Both the position numbers and the translations under genes were made by a program. From Byssochlamys sp. IMV 00236 (taxonomy: Eukaryota; Ascomycota; Eurotiomycetes; Eurotiales; Thermoascaceae), in contig MSJH02000238.1 in NCBI GenBank assembly GCA_001931875.2, forward strand, positions 1-18,796: a DNA stretch of 18,796 nt, written 5' to 3'. Under the pieces are notes generated by a model. That model saw only the letters and a program-made list of their open reading frames with translations, was not told the origin of the DNA and ran no database searches. Below are positions 17,667 to 18,796 of the stretch, in pieces (the stretch's first letter is position 1; every line of letters begins with the position of its first letter).

Positions 17667-17741
17667 CTATATCAAGTGATATAGAGGAATCTGACATAAG
17701 TCGTCTTCCGACTCATGTTGATTTCCGAAACTTTTCGGAAA
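17667..17741. other. Three consecutive hairpins in LTR-like sequence
   Basis: Three inverted repeats in 75 bp: CTATATCA-AG-TGATATAG (17667-17684, perfect), ACATAAGTCG...CGACTCATGT around a TCTTC loop (17694-17718), and TTTCCGAAA-CT-TTTCGGAAA (17722-17741). TATAAAAGG near 17815 and AATAAAAATC near 17845 follow, so the block may be the U3 part of an LTR. Confidence 0.6.
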
Positions 17742-18084
17742 TATGAAAATTCTCGGATCAAGACCTTTTTCGGTAAAAGTGGATGGAGTTTATCCAAGAA
17801 GTATTATGAATAATATAAAAGGATGAAACCTTTTTGTTGAAAATAAAAATCATTGAATTATTACCAAGATAATCAATCAACCAACTTCCCTTTTCTTCTT
17901 TATAAACAGGACATAACTTTTGTTATAAAAGTTCCTGATCTCTTTTTTATCTTTTATCTTACTTTACATTTTTCAGTTTGCTCAACTTTAAAAGTTCTGA
18001 TGGTCGCTTCAAGCACCTAAACTTATAAAAACTCAAGAAAACTCTATATTAACTACAACCTCTACAACCCTTAAGAAAAATTAC
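17742..18084. other. Noncoding spacer between LTR-like repeats
   Basis: AT-rich, no gene. Around 17996-18012 a CTGATGGTCGC motif resembles CTGGTGGTCAC at 18386 and 18598. Each follows a pyrimidine/ATC-rich stretch, and this may be a repeated leader or primer-binding region. Confidence 0.35.
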
Positions 18085-18290
18085 AATATCCTTTTTGGTA
18101 TCTTGTACTCTGCATGTCTTATGCAAGTTTTTATGATTTATGATTTATCATATAACATTTATTATTTATCATTTACTTTATATCGCATATTTACTTATTC
18201 AAATAGTATAAATATCTCCAAATTATTCTTGAAATAGATGACATCTTAAAAACCAATCTTCTGATCACAGTAGCTTCTCTTATATTATCT
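18085..18290 (+). repeat. LTR-like direct repeat, copy 2
   Basis: Matches 17409-17640 from CCTTTTTGGTATCTTGTAC through GTATAAATATCTCC and ATTCTTGAAATA to CTTCTGATCACAGTAGCTT. It has a shorter TTTAT-type array. By eye roughly 85 percent identical outside the array. Confidence 0.7.
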
Positions 18291-18733
18291 TAAGCACTTA
18301 TTGCTTAAAAAACTTCTTTACTTTACTTTTACTTTACTTTACAAGTCTCAACATTATATTGCTCTACATTGATCTTATACAAAGATCTGGTGGTCACTAA
18401 CACGACATATTATATTACTTTATTACTTTATTTTATTCTTTTTACTTTAAACCTATCTTGAAAACTTTAAACTCATCAAGTACATTAAGCTAAAACAAAC
18501 AATTACAATATAACTTCTCATTGATCTCTAAAGTCCCTTGAAGTTACATTAAACTTCATTTTAACCTATTGCTATCTCTATTTGATCTGTATAAGATCTG
18601 GTGGTCACATATTGAACCAATTATCATTAAGTACCTTATTACAAGGTTACTTTATCGATGAGAACCTATAATTATCAACAATAAACCTATCAAGTAACTC
18701 AAACCTAAACCATAACAAACTCACATTTGCAAT

Positions 18734-18734
<1 letters not shown>
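18291..18734. other. Noncoding, repeated leader-like units
   Basis: No coding region. Two segments end in similar AGATCTGGTGGTCAC motifs (about 18383-18396 and 18595-18608). CAATTACAATAT at about 18500 recalls AAATTACAATAT just before 18085, so this looks like a partial tandem array of LTR/leader units. Confidence 0.4.

Positions 18735-18796
<62 letters not shown>
18735..18796. repeat. Terminal poly-T (T62) at the window end
   Basis: 62 uninterrupted T running to the last base. It could be the poly-A tail of a minus-strand retroelement to the right, or an assembly artefact where a contig stops in a homopolymer. Confidence 0.9.

Overview
The window looks like an AT-rich, repeat-laden stretch of a fungal nuclear genome, most likely Mucoromycota (Mucorales-like). 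The evidence is short introns of 47-61 bp with GT..AG ends and CTAAY-like branch sites, a cytoplasmic-type tRNA-Ser with a long variable arm, Ty3 chromovirus and APE-type LINE remnants, and a Fanzor/TnpB-like zinc-ribbon fragment. Everything was read by eye. Family names come from motifs, not from searches.

Layout. Positions 1-2800: low-complexity, gene-poor DNA with one decayed coding segment on the minus strand (1557-2017). 2814-3535: a three-exon minus-strand gene of unknown function (206 aa), whose last ~38 codons lie inside a sequence shared with the 3' tail of the Fanzor remnant. 3846-4520: a decayed plus-strand coding segment. 5005-5175: a fragment of a minus-strand coding sequence, cut by the 3' end of LINE copy C (5175-5706). 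LINE C is internally deleted: the start of its endonuclease is joined directly to its 3' tail. 5809-6249: the broken end of a Ty3/gypsy pol (integrase GPY/F region plus chromodomain). 6702-8618: the best host gene here, a seven-exon gene for a 533-aa two-pass membrane protein with a Cys-containing, sequon-rich lumenal domain and a cytoplasmic coiled-coil tail. 8681-9288: C-terminal remnant of a Fanzor-type nuclease gene.

9289-17173 is a LINE cluster, all on the minus strand. LINE A (9289-13800) keeps ORF1, endonuclease, RT and a CCHC domain, but has many stops and frameshifts and substituted catalytic residues. LINE B (13804-16185) is a younger 3' half, split and bounded by a pair of ~280-300 bp inverted repeats that look like LTRs with primer-binding sites. 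A possible LINE ORF1 N-terminus (16798-17131) abuts an intact tRNA-Ser(AGA) gene at 17174-17254.

The most notable signal is that the extreme 3' ends of LINEs A, B and (partly) C carry the first ~15 nt of this same tRNA-Ser gene in antisense. The cluster ends exactly at the tRNA. This suggests a tRNA-Ser-targeted or tRNA-tailed LINE lineage whose insertion leaves the tRNA intact. From 17255 to the end the sequence is noncoding: LTR-like direct repeats, a run of three hairpins and a terminal T62 homopolymer.
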